Assembly (NCBI GenBank): GCA_947685225.1
Contig: CANTUV010000053.1
Span: 9,037,501-9,101,500, forward strand
Source of the DNA: Garcia nutans
Lineage: Eukaryota; Streptophyta; Magnoliopsida; Malpighiales; Euphorbiaceae
Length of the DNA: 64,000 bases
Direction of reading: 5' to 3'
Position numbers and translations under genes: made by a program. Positions 44,881 through 56,618 of the stretch are shown here, piece after piece; position 1 is the first letter of the stretch; each line of letters opens with the position of its first letter. The notes beneath the pieces were generated by a model. The model ran no database searches. It worked only from the letters and a program-made list of their open reading frames with translations, and was not told the origin of the DNA.

Positions 44881-47853
44881 TAATTTCATCCTCGAAATTA
44901 TCTAGTATAATAGCAATCCACTCTTAACATAATACCATCTTAACTTTCATATGAAGTTAATTATATTTTTAAGTTATTATGTCATCACATCATATAACTT
45001 TTACTCTCTCCCTTAGAGTCAATCATTTTCTCTAAATTTCATAACTCATCATTAGATCCATTTATATATCTTATTACTTTCTTATCCAAACATTCAAAAT
45101 ATCTCATCATTAAAATCACTTCCAGAATAGACATTTATCACACCTTAATTGATAACAATATCCTTATTTTTCCTACACTTAAATTTTTTTTTCTTTAGCA
45201 TGCTTCTCACTTAACATAAATATTAGTACAATGCCTTTCAACTTACTTTACAGGTAATTAATTTTTTTCCCCTTTTATCTTCATTTACAACTGATTTAAC
45301 TCAATACATTCACGTCCATACATTTGTCAGAATATTACATCACATACATTATCATTTAAATCTTATGCTCCTAGTACAACTGTACACATTAAATTTCAAT
45401 AATGATTCATAATCTTCACAGAATCTAGATCAATTGATCTATCTGTCACAATATACCCACGTTTCAATCTTGTTTAATTCAAATGAACAATTAATTTATT
45501 TAAACTATCATGAAATTCACAATATATATATATATATATAACCTAATTCCATTAGAGCAAACTTATATTCAAATCCTGATCTCTTCAGATCCATATTCAG
45601 TAAAATTATCATGATTACAAATCACTTTAAATTATCTTTCAATATACACATAGTTTATTTTCTACTATCTTAGTATAATTTCCACCAATTCTCATGATAA
45701 TCTCATAACATACTTTCCATCCATAGTTCACTCACTTAAACCTTAAGTCCATTCACTTATTCACTTTATACCATAAACATATTTAGTATAACTTTCAGTC
45801 ACATTTTGTAATTTCCCCTTTTTAATATCTCCTCACATTTCATACCATTACGATCTTTATATAATCAGCTTTCTATCACATTAGCCATAACTCAAAACAT
45901 TTTACATTTCTCTTTTCTTTCCTTACTTTTCATAATTATAATCAAATTTCTAACCAAAAAAAAAATGATAAAGTATAACTTTACCAGTCATAATTCTTGA
46001 CTATGTTTCTAGAAACATAATTATCAATCTCACCAAAACTGCACTACAGTCATGTTATCTCAGTTCCAAATCTGTGGATAACAAAATTAATTGACCAAAA
46101 TATACTAAAAAAAATCATAAGAGATTAATGGTCATGCCTGAAGCTTATAAATCCATACTGTTCCTTTATTATTCAACTTCCAACCTTTTTAATTACAATG
46201 CTAAATCATATCACAAGAATTACATATTCATTCTCTAAACTTTTGCTACACCAAGAGTTAACACATTTCAACTCTATCTCAAAACAATTTGCACTCGATT
46301 ATGTTCATCATTAGTCTAACTCCTGCTCAACAATATTATTATTATTATCATCTCTTATGTATATATATTCAATCATATGCAATTCTTACACAATTTCCCT
46401 TTTGTTATTCCATTTCGAATCTACTTCTAATCCATTTACAATCTCTTATTATACACATATACATAAAACCTTCCCACATGTGGATACCTTGGGACTCAAA
46501 ATATTATATAATCATCAGGTTCAGTGATTACCATAACAATTTCACCATCCAATATTACTCGAGTCCATTCTCACTCTTAATTTCGTTACATAATCCATCT
46601 AGCTTTGCACAGTTCAAGACCTAATCTCTCTTAGGTCCACTAATACATGCAATATCATTCTTAATATCATTATACCAGTAATTATACCACCTACATATTC
46701 ATAGGCCACATCCATAATGTGACTCACTTCCCACATTTCTTACATAATACAATTACATTCATATCGAAAAACTCATCTCACATATCCTATACATGTATAC
46801 ACTTAAGCATGTAATTTTATTTAATTTCTCTTTTTCATACAATCTGTACAAATTTAATGTTTATCATTTTTCTTTGAATATTATCATACTCATTCTTTTG
46901 AAATGATTTAAATTATTCATCAACACAACAAATATATACATTCTAACCATAATAACACTTCAAATATATATATTCAAGTCACATTTCTAATGTGACATCT
47001 CTCTCATTTATTTTTTTTAAAGCATTTAATGTACCTTCATATCCATTTTCACCCTTTCCAGTCAAATGACTTAAAGTAACTCATTTTCACTCGCTCAATC
47101 ACTTTTTTTTTTCAAAACAAATTCTCATACTATCAATCTAAATAATCTTTATCAACATTCCATTAAAATTCTAAATTCTCAAATCATTATTTCACCTAAA
47201 CTTCAACTTACAATTCTCATCTTTTCTTAATATCAACTTTAAAAACATCTTATATATATACCACAAAGCAACATCCAAACATATAATTTTCACAATTATT
47301 AAGCTCATTTCAAAAATCCAAATGTCACATATTACCACCATTAACATGAGCTTTCAAAATATTCAAACATATCACATTTCTAACATTGAAATCACAATGT
47401 TGCATTAAAATAACAATACAAACACTACCAATATATCTTTTTACTTAACAAACATCATCTCTTTTTCTTTTAAACAAAACTTTAACTTTATACACCCAAA
47501 CCTTAAATGATCACATTTTGTCTATACCAATCAACTCACTCAATGTTCCACCATATTTCCTTCAAGTTAAAAATTTCTATTCTTTAATTTATCAATTAAA
47601 CTCATATGAATGTTTCCATATCATTTTTCATTTTTTTTTCATTTCATGTAGAACTTCATCCACATACTATCATCCATCTCATCTAATTCAAATACATTAC
47701 AATTCACATAATGCCACATCCGAGACCAACCTAGGTGTTAATGCATATGCATGTATTATAAATTTCATTTCAAAACTTTTCTTTTTAATTCTCTTTAAGC
47801 TTTTCAAAACTTTCTCTTTTTAATTCTACTTAGGCCGAGAATATCGAACCTAA

Positions 47854-47865
47854 GCTCTGATACCA
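47854..47865 (-). promoter_or_regulatory. Primer-binding site of element E
   Basis: TGGTATCAGAGC on the minus strand, perfect initiator-Met type, 5 bp inside the 5' LTR. Confidence 0.9.
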
Positions 47866-47870
47866 AAAAT

Positions 47871-49511
47871 TGTAACACCCCTTCCCAGCCTACATATGTA
47901 AGCCGAGTAGAGGCGCCACACTATCCTAATGTTGCTACCAATTTTACTTAATTCGAATTTTAGTTCCGGTTTTACAGAAATTTTGCCATAGTTTCGCCTA
48001 AAAATTGAGTCTCAAGTGTCGACAAAACTGGTTTTTTCCTGATTTAAAAAAAAAGAAACATTTTACACAAACCAATGCAAACAAAATCATTCTCAGTACA
48101 CTCCCAATAAATCCCCCTTATAACCTCAACTATAACCTGCAAAAAGGATTTACACTTCTAGTACAAAATAAGTAGAGGTTTATTATTATCACATACTTTC
48201 AATAATCTTATATATATATATGATAATCTTGTCTTTACCAAAATTTCATTTATACATATGAATACATTCTTGTCAGAAATACAACATAATGAAATTATAC
48301 ATGTATGCATCACCTTCTAGTTGGTCTCGAAATACTCTTACCCTTCTCGTGGCATAACATTTGACTTCCAGATCAACCACCTACTCACCTGCGCGATTTA
48401 TACAACCGCGCTAAGCCCGAAAGCTTAGTAATACAAATAAATATTATAAACATACATAATAGACAATCATACTTATATGTTAACTTCATATATTATTATT
48501 TTCTTATCATATTTTCCCATTTCAATTACACCTTATATATATTTCTACTAATCTCATAATTATATACATATGCACGTATTTCATTAATACAACCCACAAT
48601 TCCATGACTTATTAAAACATTCATAAAATAATACTCACAATGTCCACAACCACATCCATATTATACATCATATTGTATTTTCATGTAGTACCTTCAGATC
48701 TCATCATTCAACATAGTTTTTCAATCCACATTCACCTTCAATAATTTACTTATACATTGTAATCATCTCATTTCATAATTATCATCATATATCTCATAAC
48801 ATTACATCTTATTCCATAATTCACATTTAAACAAAAATAATCATTGGTCTCATTATTCATTCATTTCACATTTCATGAATCACATTTAAACAAAGACAAG
48901 CATGGGCCAAAAAGACTCTAATATGCTATTCAAAGTTCAGAGTTACTGTTTTGGTCTATAATCATAATCATCAATACATTTATCCATGGATATTCAACTA
49001 GATTTGAGCTTACGACCCAGTCATTTCACTCAATCTAGTTTCAATAATTTGTTTTTGAGGTTTACGACCCGGTCATTTCACCCCAAAAACATCACATTTC
49101 ACATTTTCCAACTGGAATCGGCTTACGACCCGGTCATTTCACCTATCCAGTGATTCATAGGCATGCCGCCAAAAATAGAACTCTGAAAATTGAATTAACA
49201 CATTAGGTACACAATCATTTCATTTATCTCTTTATCAATCTCTTTTCATTTCATTTCTCATAATTAATTAGGCAACCATGCCTCAATTATATATTTCATT
49301 TGCATCATCATAGCCAACAACCATGGCATCATATCTCATATGATCTCAAATCACAATAAAACAATTCAAATGTATATAATCAATGGCATTAACACACATT
49401 TTACATACTCATCACAACATTCATATTATACCAAACATAACATTATTAATATACATCAACAATGCATTATGTTTCCTAATATTAATATACATCAACAATG
49501 CACTACATTTC
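47871..49511 (-). mobile_element. 5' LTR of element E, truncated at 49511
   Basis: This matches 41566-43211 closely, then breaks off after CACTACATTTC and is replaced by plus-oriented LTR sequence. The half that would hold the LTR start is missing. The double hairpin at 48391-48428 is intact. Confidence 0.9.
48391..48428 (-). other. Double-hairpin motif, LTR copy
   Basis: On the minus strand CTAAGC/GCTTAG with a 6-nt loop, then GCGCG/CGCGC. The 3' LTR copy (42091-42128) has a G-to-A change in the outer stem. Confidence 0.65.
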
Positions 49512-50649
49512 ATATGAAATAAGTGAGGCATGTTTGCCTAGATGATGATGAATTTAAAATGTGTGTCCAATGTAATTGGTTATGTATACTCTACTGATGA
49601 GATGTGAAGCCATTGTTGTTGGCTATAATGATGCAAATGAGATGATTGAGGCATGGATGCCTAAATGATGATAAGAAAATGAGAATGAAATTGATAATGA
49701 AATAATGAATGAATTGTGTGTCTAATATGTTATTCCATTTTATGAGTTTTGTTTTTGGTGGCATGCCTAATAGTAACAATCTCTTGAAGCTAGGTTGGGC
49801 TTGATCCTTGAAGTCAAGTTGGGTTGAAGTTTAGCATGCTTAACTCCCCTTGAAGCTTGACTGGGTCTAGTCCTTGAAGCCTAGTTGAGATGTTACAACC
49901 CTTGAAGGTAGGTTGGGTTTGGTTCTTGAAGCCAAGTTGGGTTGATACTTAGCATGCTTTGTTCCCCTTGAAGCTTGGTTGAGCCTAATCCTTGAAGCCT
50001 AGTTGGGATAATGATAATGATAAATGTGATAATTGAACCAAAACATTAACTCTGAATGTTGAATGGCATATTAGTGTCTTTTCGGCCCATGCTTGTCTTT
50101 GTTAAAATGTGATTCATGAATGGTGAAACAAATGAACGATGAGATTAAATGTAAGACTTTGAAATATGATATTCTTTTGTATTGTTTATAATATTTGAAA
50201 TGTGTGACATTGGTATTGCATTGAAGAATTTTGTTATTGTGGTTTGTACCACTAAGCCATTGGCTTAGCGCGATTGTGGTTCATCGCGCAGGTGACAGGG
50301 TCTAGCCAGAGAGTTCATCTAGACCGAGTCGAGTCTAGATTTTGAAGTGTTGATTGTGAGCTTAAAGATCAAAGACTGACTGCCAAACATGTATAAACTT
50401 TATGTTTTGTAAATTTTGATTTTGATGTTTATGTAATTGTAAATACCTCTACATTTTCTGCTGCGTATTGAATGAACGTTTTACTTATTGTGTTTTATGA
50501 TATAACTTAAATGTTTTAAGTTTGCTCATATTATTGTATAAAGGAATGAATGGTTTGTTTAGTAAATCGTAGCATTCCTATATTCAGTATACATATATTA
50601 TGGATATGGTGGTATGTAGTGTGCGTATACGGGATATAGGGGTGTTACA
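49512..50649 (+). mobile_element. 5' LTR of Tekay element G, 5'-truncated
   Basis: The last 1138 bp of a plus-oriented LTR ending GGGGTGTTACA, followed by a primer-binding site and gag. It is almost the same as 63175-63895 where they overlap. The front of the LTR is missing: the junction with E at 49511/49512 lies in the palindrome ATTTCATATGAAAT. Confidence 0.9.
50252..50289 (+). other. Double-hairpin motif, LTR copy
   Basis: CTAAGCC-ATT-GGCTTAG, then GCGCGAT/ATCGCGC with an 8-nt loop of different sequence from the D copy. Confidence 0.7.
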
Positions 50650-50656
50650 ATTGTTT

Positions 50657-50668
50657 TGGTATCAGAGC
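50657..50668 (+). promoter_or_regulatory. Primer-binding site of element G
   Basis: TGGTATCAGAGC, perfect initiator-Met type, 7 bp after the LTR end. Confidence 0.9.
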
Positions 50669-50780
50669 CTAGGTTTGAGATTCTCAACCTAGGTAAATTG
50701 TAAGAAAAGAAAAAAATTTTGATTTTTAAAATATGGTTTTTAAATAAGATACATGTTTTGGTATTGGCAGTCTCTGATCT

Positions 50781-52647
50781 TTGATGAGGTATATTCTGCT
50801 ATGTTTGCAGAAATTGGTAGTGAAGGCGTCTCAATCACGTCAGTCTGTAGAAGGTAGTGCTGAGAGTGTAGCTCCTGAAGAGGGTAGAGATGGAGCTAGG
50901 GTTAATAGAGCTGGAGAGGCCCCTGCTCCTGTGCCAGGGAGATCAGCTGCTGATGAGGTTCCGTCGGGTTGGTTACGGCATATGGTAGAATTATTGAGGC
51001 GAGCTCCAGTGCAGCAGCAGCCACCGCCACCACAACCTCAAGTACCAGTGAGACATTATGATAAATTGAGGAAGTGTGGGGCTGAGGATTTCTTGGGCAC
51101 TACAGATCCTGCAGTAGCTGAGCAGTGGTTGGATAGAGTTCAGAGGGTATTTATCCAGTTGCAAGCTACTCCTGAAGAGAAATTTGATTATGCTAGATCC
51201 TTGCTGCAGAAAGATGCTTATGATTGGTGGAAGACGGTTCCTCATGCCATGGATGATCCACCTACATTGTCTTATGGTGATTTTCTGAGGGAGTTTGAGC
51301 TGAAATATACTCCGAGGGAGTATAAAGATGTTAAGAAAATGGAATTTCTGAATTTGAGACAAGATAACCGGACTGTAATAGAGTATGAGGTAGAATTTAT
51401 CCGGTTGAGTCATTATGTCGGGGGGATTATTACAGATGAGATTGATCGGTGTACGAGATTTGAGGAGGGGTTGAGGCCCTCTATTATGTGCATTGTTGCT
51501 GGATCTCGGTATCAGGATTTTTCTTAATTGGTTGCAGCAGCTAGAAGTTTTGAGAGAGCACAATCTATTGCAACAGCTGCTACTGAAGATGAGACCAGAG
51601 TTAGGAGATCCCAATTTGAGGCAGGATCTTCATCTTTGAAGAGAGGCCGAGGAAGTTTTATTCTGAGAGTCAGTAGGAGCTTGAGGCAGTCAGGTAGGTC
51701 AGTTCAGTATCAGAGGCAGAGGCCGAGACCTACAGTTTCTATAGCGAGTGCTCCGACTCCAGTGGTTCAGAGATCCATTCCACCTATATGTGTTCATTGT
51801 GGTAGGACCCATGGGGGTGCTTGTTGGAAGACAGGTGGATCAGGGGTATGTTTTAGATGTGGGTCACCAGCTCATTTTATTAAAGATTGCCCTGAGCTAC
51901 AGGAGGATAGACAGACTGATACTGTAGCTTCTCGACCTAGTGTCAGCAGAGGTGGTCGAGGGGGCAGAGGTTTCAATAGAGGCGGTCGACCTGGATTTAG
52001 TCAGAGAGGAGGCTCTACATCCGGAGGCAGTAGGCCAGATGAGGCTGGGTCTTCTCAGAGAGTGTATGTGATGCAGAGGCAGCCAGATGCTTCAGCAGTT
52101 ATTGCGGGTATATTTTCTTTATTTGCTATTTCAGTTCTTGCTTTAATTAATCCAGGATCTACTCATTCATACATAAGTGCATCTATCTTGCCTGTGTCTG
52201 AATTGCATTCTGAGTCCTTAGGATTTGATGTTTTGGTGACAAATCCTTTAGGACATAGTGTTGTGGTAAGTAAGGTGCATCGTGATAGTTCAGTTGTGGT
52301 CCAAGGAGAGGAAGTTTTGGGTGATTTGATTGAAATGCCTTTTAAGGAATATGATTTGATCTTAGGCATAGATTGGTTGTCTAAGCATGGAGTTGTGGTA
52401 GACTGTCAAAAGAAGTGTGTTACTCTGAGAACCAGTGATGGTAGAAGTGTGATAGTGTCTAGTGAGCAGAAACAACTTACATCCTTGTTTGTGTCAGCTT
52501 TTGTAGCTAGAAAGTTAATTAGAAAAGGGTGTGATGCTTATCTTGCTCATATTGTGGATACCAGAGTAGTGGGTTCTCAACTTGATAGTATACCCACAGT
52601 TGCTGAATTCCCAGATGTGTTTCCTAAGGAGTTGCCAGGGTTACCCC
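50781..52647 (+). pseudogene. Tekay gag-protease of element G, one stop, truncated by F
   Basis: Frame 50781-51527 covers the gag N-terminus and capsid domain (AEQWLDRVQRVFIQLQATP, YDWWKTVPHAMDDPP) and ends at TAA where B has the Gln of DFSQL. The same frame continues to 52647 with the CCHC knuckle CFRCGSPAHFIKDC and the protease. The protease motif reads LINPGSTHSYIS, so the catalytic Asp seen in B (LIDPGST) is Asn and the enzyme would be inactive. The frame is cut at FPKELPGLP by the LTR of F, before RT. Confidence 0.92.
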
Positions 52648-53489
52648 TGTAATATCCCAATGTATGCCCTAGAAGTTTTGAATATTATTGTTGTTTTAAT
52701 TGGATTGAATGTATATGTTAATTTGAAAGAGAAAAGAATTTTTAAAGGAAGTGTATATGTTGCATATATGGTAGTATAAATAACATATACATAAGTCAAG
52801 ATGGATGGTCAATGCAAGAGGATATTTATTTGTGATATGTGAAATTACTTAAATGGGCATATAAGTGAAAGAAGCTAAGTTAAATGGTTAAGGGCATTTA
52901 GGTAATTGCTTGGTTAGAATTGCTTGGTGGAGATATAAAGAAGAAGAGAAGTTTGACTTGTCATTATTTTCTTCTCTTCTCATTTGGTGTGGCCGGCTAT
53001 CAAAGGAAAGGGAGAGGAAGAGAGGTGTTCTAAGTTCTAAACATCAAATTGAAGGGAGAATCAAAGGATTAAGTTGGAGATTTGTGAAATTTCTTCAATT
53101 TAGGTAAGTACTCTCTTGTTTTCCTTTGTTATTTGTGAAGTTCTGTTTGAGGTGAGTTATGATCTGTTGTTATTATGATTAAGTGTGTTTGAGATGTGTT
53201 TATAAGTGTTGAAATTGATTGTAAGTTAAAAAGTTAAATTGGTGTTGGTTTTGGTTTGAAAATGGTAAGTTAAGTGGATGTTGATATTGAAAGAATAAGA
53301 ATGATGTTGGTTTTAGGGTTTTGAAGTGGTATGTGTTTAAATGTATTGTTAATGTGATTATTGTGATGAACATGTAAAATAAGTGTTAAAGACATTGATT
53401 ATATCCATTTGAATAAGGTTATGTTGTGTATAATGTGCTTTAATTCAATTAAAAGAGATTTGGCCATGTTTAGGGCTTTTGTTCATGAG

Positions 53490-53765
53490 AGACATGGCCA
53501 AACTAAGGAAGAGACACGGCCAAAACTAAGGAAGAGACACGGCCAAAACTAAAGATTTTTGGGAGACACGGCCAAGTTTAAGGAAATTTGGCCGTGTTGG
53601 ATGATTTTTGGAGAGACACAGCCACTGGCTTGGCCGTGTCCCTTGCCCATGTTTGCCACTGCCTGATTTTTGTTGAGAGACACGGCCGTGTCCCTTGCCC
53701 GTGTCTGCCTCGGTTGATTTGGTGTTGAGAGACACAGCCACAAGCTTGGCCGTGTCCCTTGAGTG
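53490..53765 (+). repeat. GACACGGCC/GGCCGTGTC motif cluster
   Basis: About ten direct and inverted copies of GACACGGCC and GGCCGTGTC (some with one change) in 275 bp, locally GC-rich inside AT-rich LTR. The same cluster is at 62105-62385, and related ones at 14340-14640, 28315-28600, 37515-37755, 38805-39050 and 57493-57665. Confidence 0.85.
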
Positions 53766-55102
53766 TGTTGGCTACTGTGATGGTTCTTTGCTCCTCTTGC
53801 ATTGTTGAGAATGAACATACATTTGATGATGCATATGATACTATATGAACAATGTTATGTTATATACATTGTGAATCTTGTGAATGGTAATGTGTTATAT
53901 GAATAATATACTTCATAATGTTACATCAATGATGCTATATGTAAAATATGAAGGATATGATGAGGTAAATGATTATGTATAGCTTGATAGGAGTGGTTCT
54001 TGAGGTAAGTATAAACCCTAATCCACATTATTGCATATCAATAATATTATGTTTGGCATAATATGAGCTTTATGAAATGTGAATTGAGATAATTGAAGTA
54101 TATTTGCTTGGATGATAATGTTCAATGTAATTGATTATGTATATTTGAATAATGAAATATTAATATATGTGAATTGAAATATAATGTGATGTGAAGCCAT
54201 TGTGATTAGCTATGATAACTCAAATGTGATGTGAAGCCATTGTGATTGGCTATGATGATTTAGTTGAAAGACATAAGGCATGTTTGCCTAATTGATGATG
54301 AGAATTGAGAATGAAATTGATAAATGAATTGTGTAGCTAATGTGTTATTCCATTTTCAGAGTTTGTTGTTGGTGGCATGCCTAATATTAGTAACAATCTC
54401 TTGAAGTTAGGTTGGGCTTGATCCTTGAAGCCAAGTTGGGTAGAAGTTTAACATGTTTTACTCCCCTTGAAGCTTGGTTGGGTCTAGTCCTTGAAGCCTA
54501 ATTGAGATGTTACAACCCTTGAAGCTAGGTTGGGTTGGTTCTTGAAGCCAAGTTGGGTTGATACTTAGCATGCTTTGTTTTTCTTGAAGCTTGGTTGAAC
54601 CTAAATCCTTGAAGCCTAGTTGGGTCTATGATAATGATAAATGTGATAACAAAACCAAAGCATTAACTCTGAAAATTGAATGGCATATTAGTGTCTTTTG
54701 GGCCCAAGTCTGTCTTTGTTGTCAATGTGATATACAAATGTTGAAATAAATGAGTAATGAGATCTATGGTTGCTTTGTTGGAAATGTGATTCATGAATGG
54801 TGATAATGATTGCCTTCATTGGAAATGTGATTCATGATTGGTGAATTTTGAATAAAATTAGGATATGAAGTATGATATGTAATATGTATATTGATATAAT
54901 GATTGTGAGTATTAGTGATGGATTGTGGTTGGTGTTAATGATATGTATATATATGTATATATAATATATGAGATTAGTAGAGATATTTGAAAGGTGCAAT
55001 TCAAAAGGAAAAACATGATAAGAAACTAATTATACATGAAAGTGATATTTCATTATATGCTAGAATTTCTATAATGTATGTTTATATGTTATATTTGTAC
55101 TA

Positions 55103-55139
55103 CTAAGCTCTCGGGCTTAGCGCGGATGTGTAATCGCGC
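55103..55139 (+). other. Double-hairpin motif, LTR copy
   Basis: CTAAGC/GCTTAG with a 6-nt loop, then GCGCG/CGCGC with a 10-nt loop, about 355 bp before the LTR end. Confidence 0.65.
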
Positions 55140-55501
55140 AGGTGACTAGGTGGAAGATATGAAGTCTTTCGTTATGCCACGAGAAGAGTAAGAGGTTGTC
55201 GAGACCAACTAGAGGGTGATGCATACATGTATAATTTTTAATTATGATGTATTTCTGACAAGAGTACATTGATATGTATAAATGAAGTTTTGATAAAGAT
55301 AAGATTATGATATATATGTAAGATCATTAAAAGTATAATGATTTTGTAAATGTTCTTTAAATTTATGTATTGTGGTTTGAACTCTGTTAAAGGTTTTAAA
55401 ATGTAACGAAAAGTGACATCCTTATACTTTATATACTTACTGTATGTATACTAGGTGTATGTATAGTACTTATATGGAGTATCGGGGTGTTACAATTATT
55501 T

Positions 55502-55513
55502 TGGTATCAGAGC
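55502..55513 (+). promoter_or_regulatory. Primer-binding site of element F
   Basis: TGGTATCAGAGC, perfect initiator-Met type, 7 bp after the LTR end. Confidence 0.9.
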
Positions 55514-56618
55514 TTAGGTTCGAGATTCTCGGCCTAAGTGAAATTAAAAAGAAAAAGTTTTGAAAAGTTTAAATAGAAGTAAAAAGGAGAAGTTTTGAAA
55601 TGAAATTTGTAATACATGCATATGCATTGACACCTAGGTTGGTCTCGGATGTGGCATTATAATAATTGTAAAATATTTGTGTTATATGAGATGGATGCTA
55701 GTGTGTGAATGATGTTTTACATGAAAGTAAAGCTAGAGAAAGTAATGATATGGATTTATATAAGTTTAATTGAAAAAAAAATGGAAATTTATGCAAGTAA
55801 AGTGAATTGTTAAATGTGTTGAAGTATAAAGAAATGAAAAGGAGAATAAAGTTGAAAATGAGTTGAAATCAAATCAAGATAAGAGTATGTACTCTTTCCT
55901 CTACACTTTGAATCTCTTCATAATAGAGTTTATGTTGGGTTTGCTAGGCAGAGGAAATATTGTTGAAGTGTTAATATTGAAGGATATGTTATTAAAATGA
56001 GGAGAGTGTGGTGGAATATTGAATGAGTTAATTAGTATAGACAAAGTGTGATTATTTAAAATTTGGGATACATATATAAAGTTAAGGTTTTGTTTAAAGG
56101 AAAAAGAGATGATATTGGTTAAGTAAGAATATAAATTGGTATTGTTATTTTAATGCAAACATGGTGAATTCAATGTTAGAAATGTGAGATGCTTGGATAT
56201 TGTGAAAGCTCATGGTAATGGTGGTAATATGTGATATTTGAGATTTTTGAAATGAGCTTGATAATTGTGAAAATTATATGTTTTGATATTGCTTTGTGAT
56301 ATATATACATAAGATGTTTTTACAGTGATATTAAGAAAAGATTAGTTTGGCAAATTGAAGTTTAAGCAAAGTAGTAAGTTGAAAAGTTAAAGTTTTAGTG
56401 GAATTTGATAAAGATTATTTGGATATTGATAGTTAAATGTATATTCAATACATAAGCTAGGTGAAATGACTAATATTGTACATGAAAGTATTATGAATTG
56501 AGTAATATGATTGATAGCATGAGAATTTGTTTTGAAGTAAAAAGGGAAGTGGATAAGCAAATGAAAATGAGCTATTTTAAGTCATTTTACTGCAAAGGGT
56601 AAAAATGGATATGGAAGT

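Larger units (their letters stand above)
44864..47870 (-). mobile_element. Internal region of non-coding LTR element E (LARD-like)
   Basis: About 3.0 kb between PPT and PBS with no frame resembling gag or pol; the longest open frames (about 111 and 101 codons at 46289 and 47518) show no retroelement motif. Its two ends match the ends of the F interior in reverse complement (GGTTGGTCTCGGATGTGGCA near the PBS, GAGGACGAAATTATTTAAGG near the PPT). It therefore belongs to a shared, large, non-autonomous family that would need Tekay proteins supplied in trans. Confidence 0.8.
52648..55494 (+). mobile_element. 5' LTR of non-coding element F (2847 bp)
   Basis: It starts TGTAATATCCC inside G's pol (preceding bases ACCCC) and ends CGGGGTGTTACA. 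For about 1.49 kb it matches 61266-62752 without indels and with about six substitutions seen by eye. It contains splice-donor-like sites at 53101 and 54002, the GACACGGCC cluster at 53490-53765, CCTTGAAGC repeats at 54400-54620 and the double hairpin at 55103-55139. Confidence 0.93.

Noticed and set aside
46289..47823. Frames of 111 and 101 codons in the interior of element E as possible genes
   Set aside because: AT-rich composition, no motif, and not matched by an open frame in the F interior.
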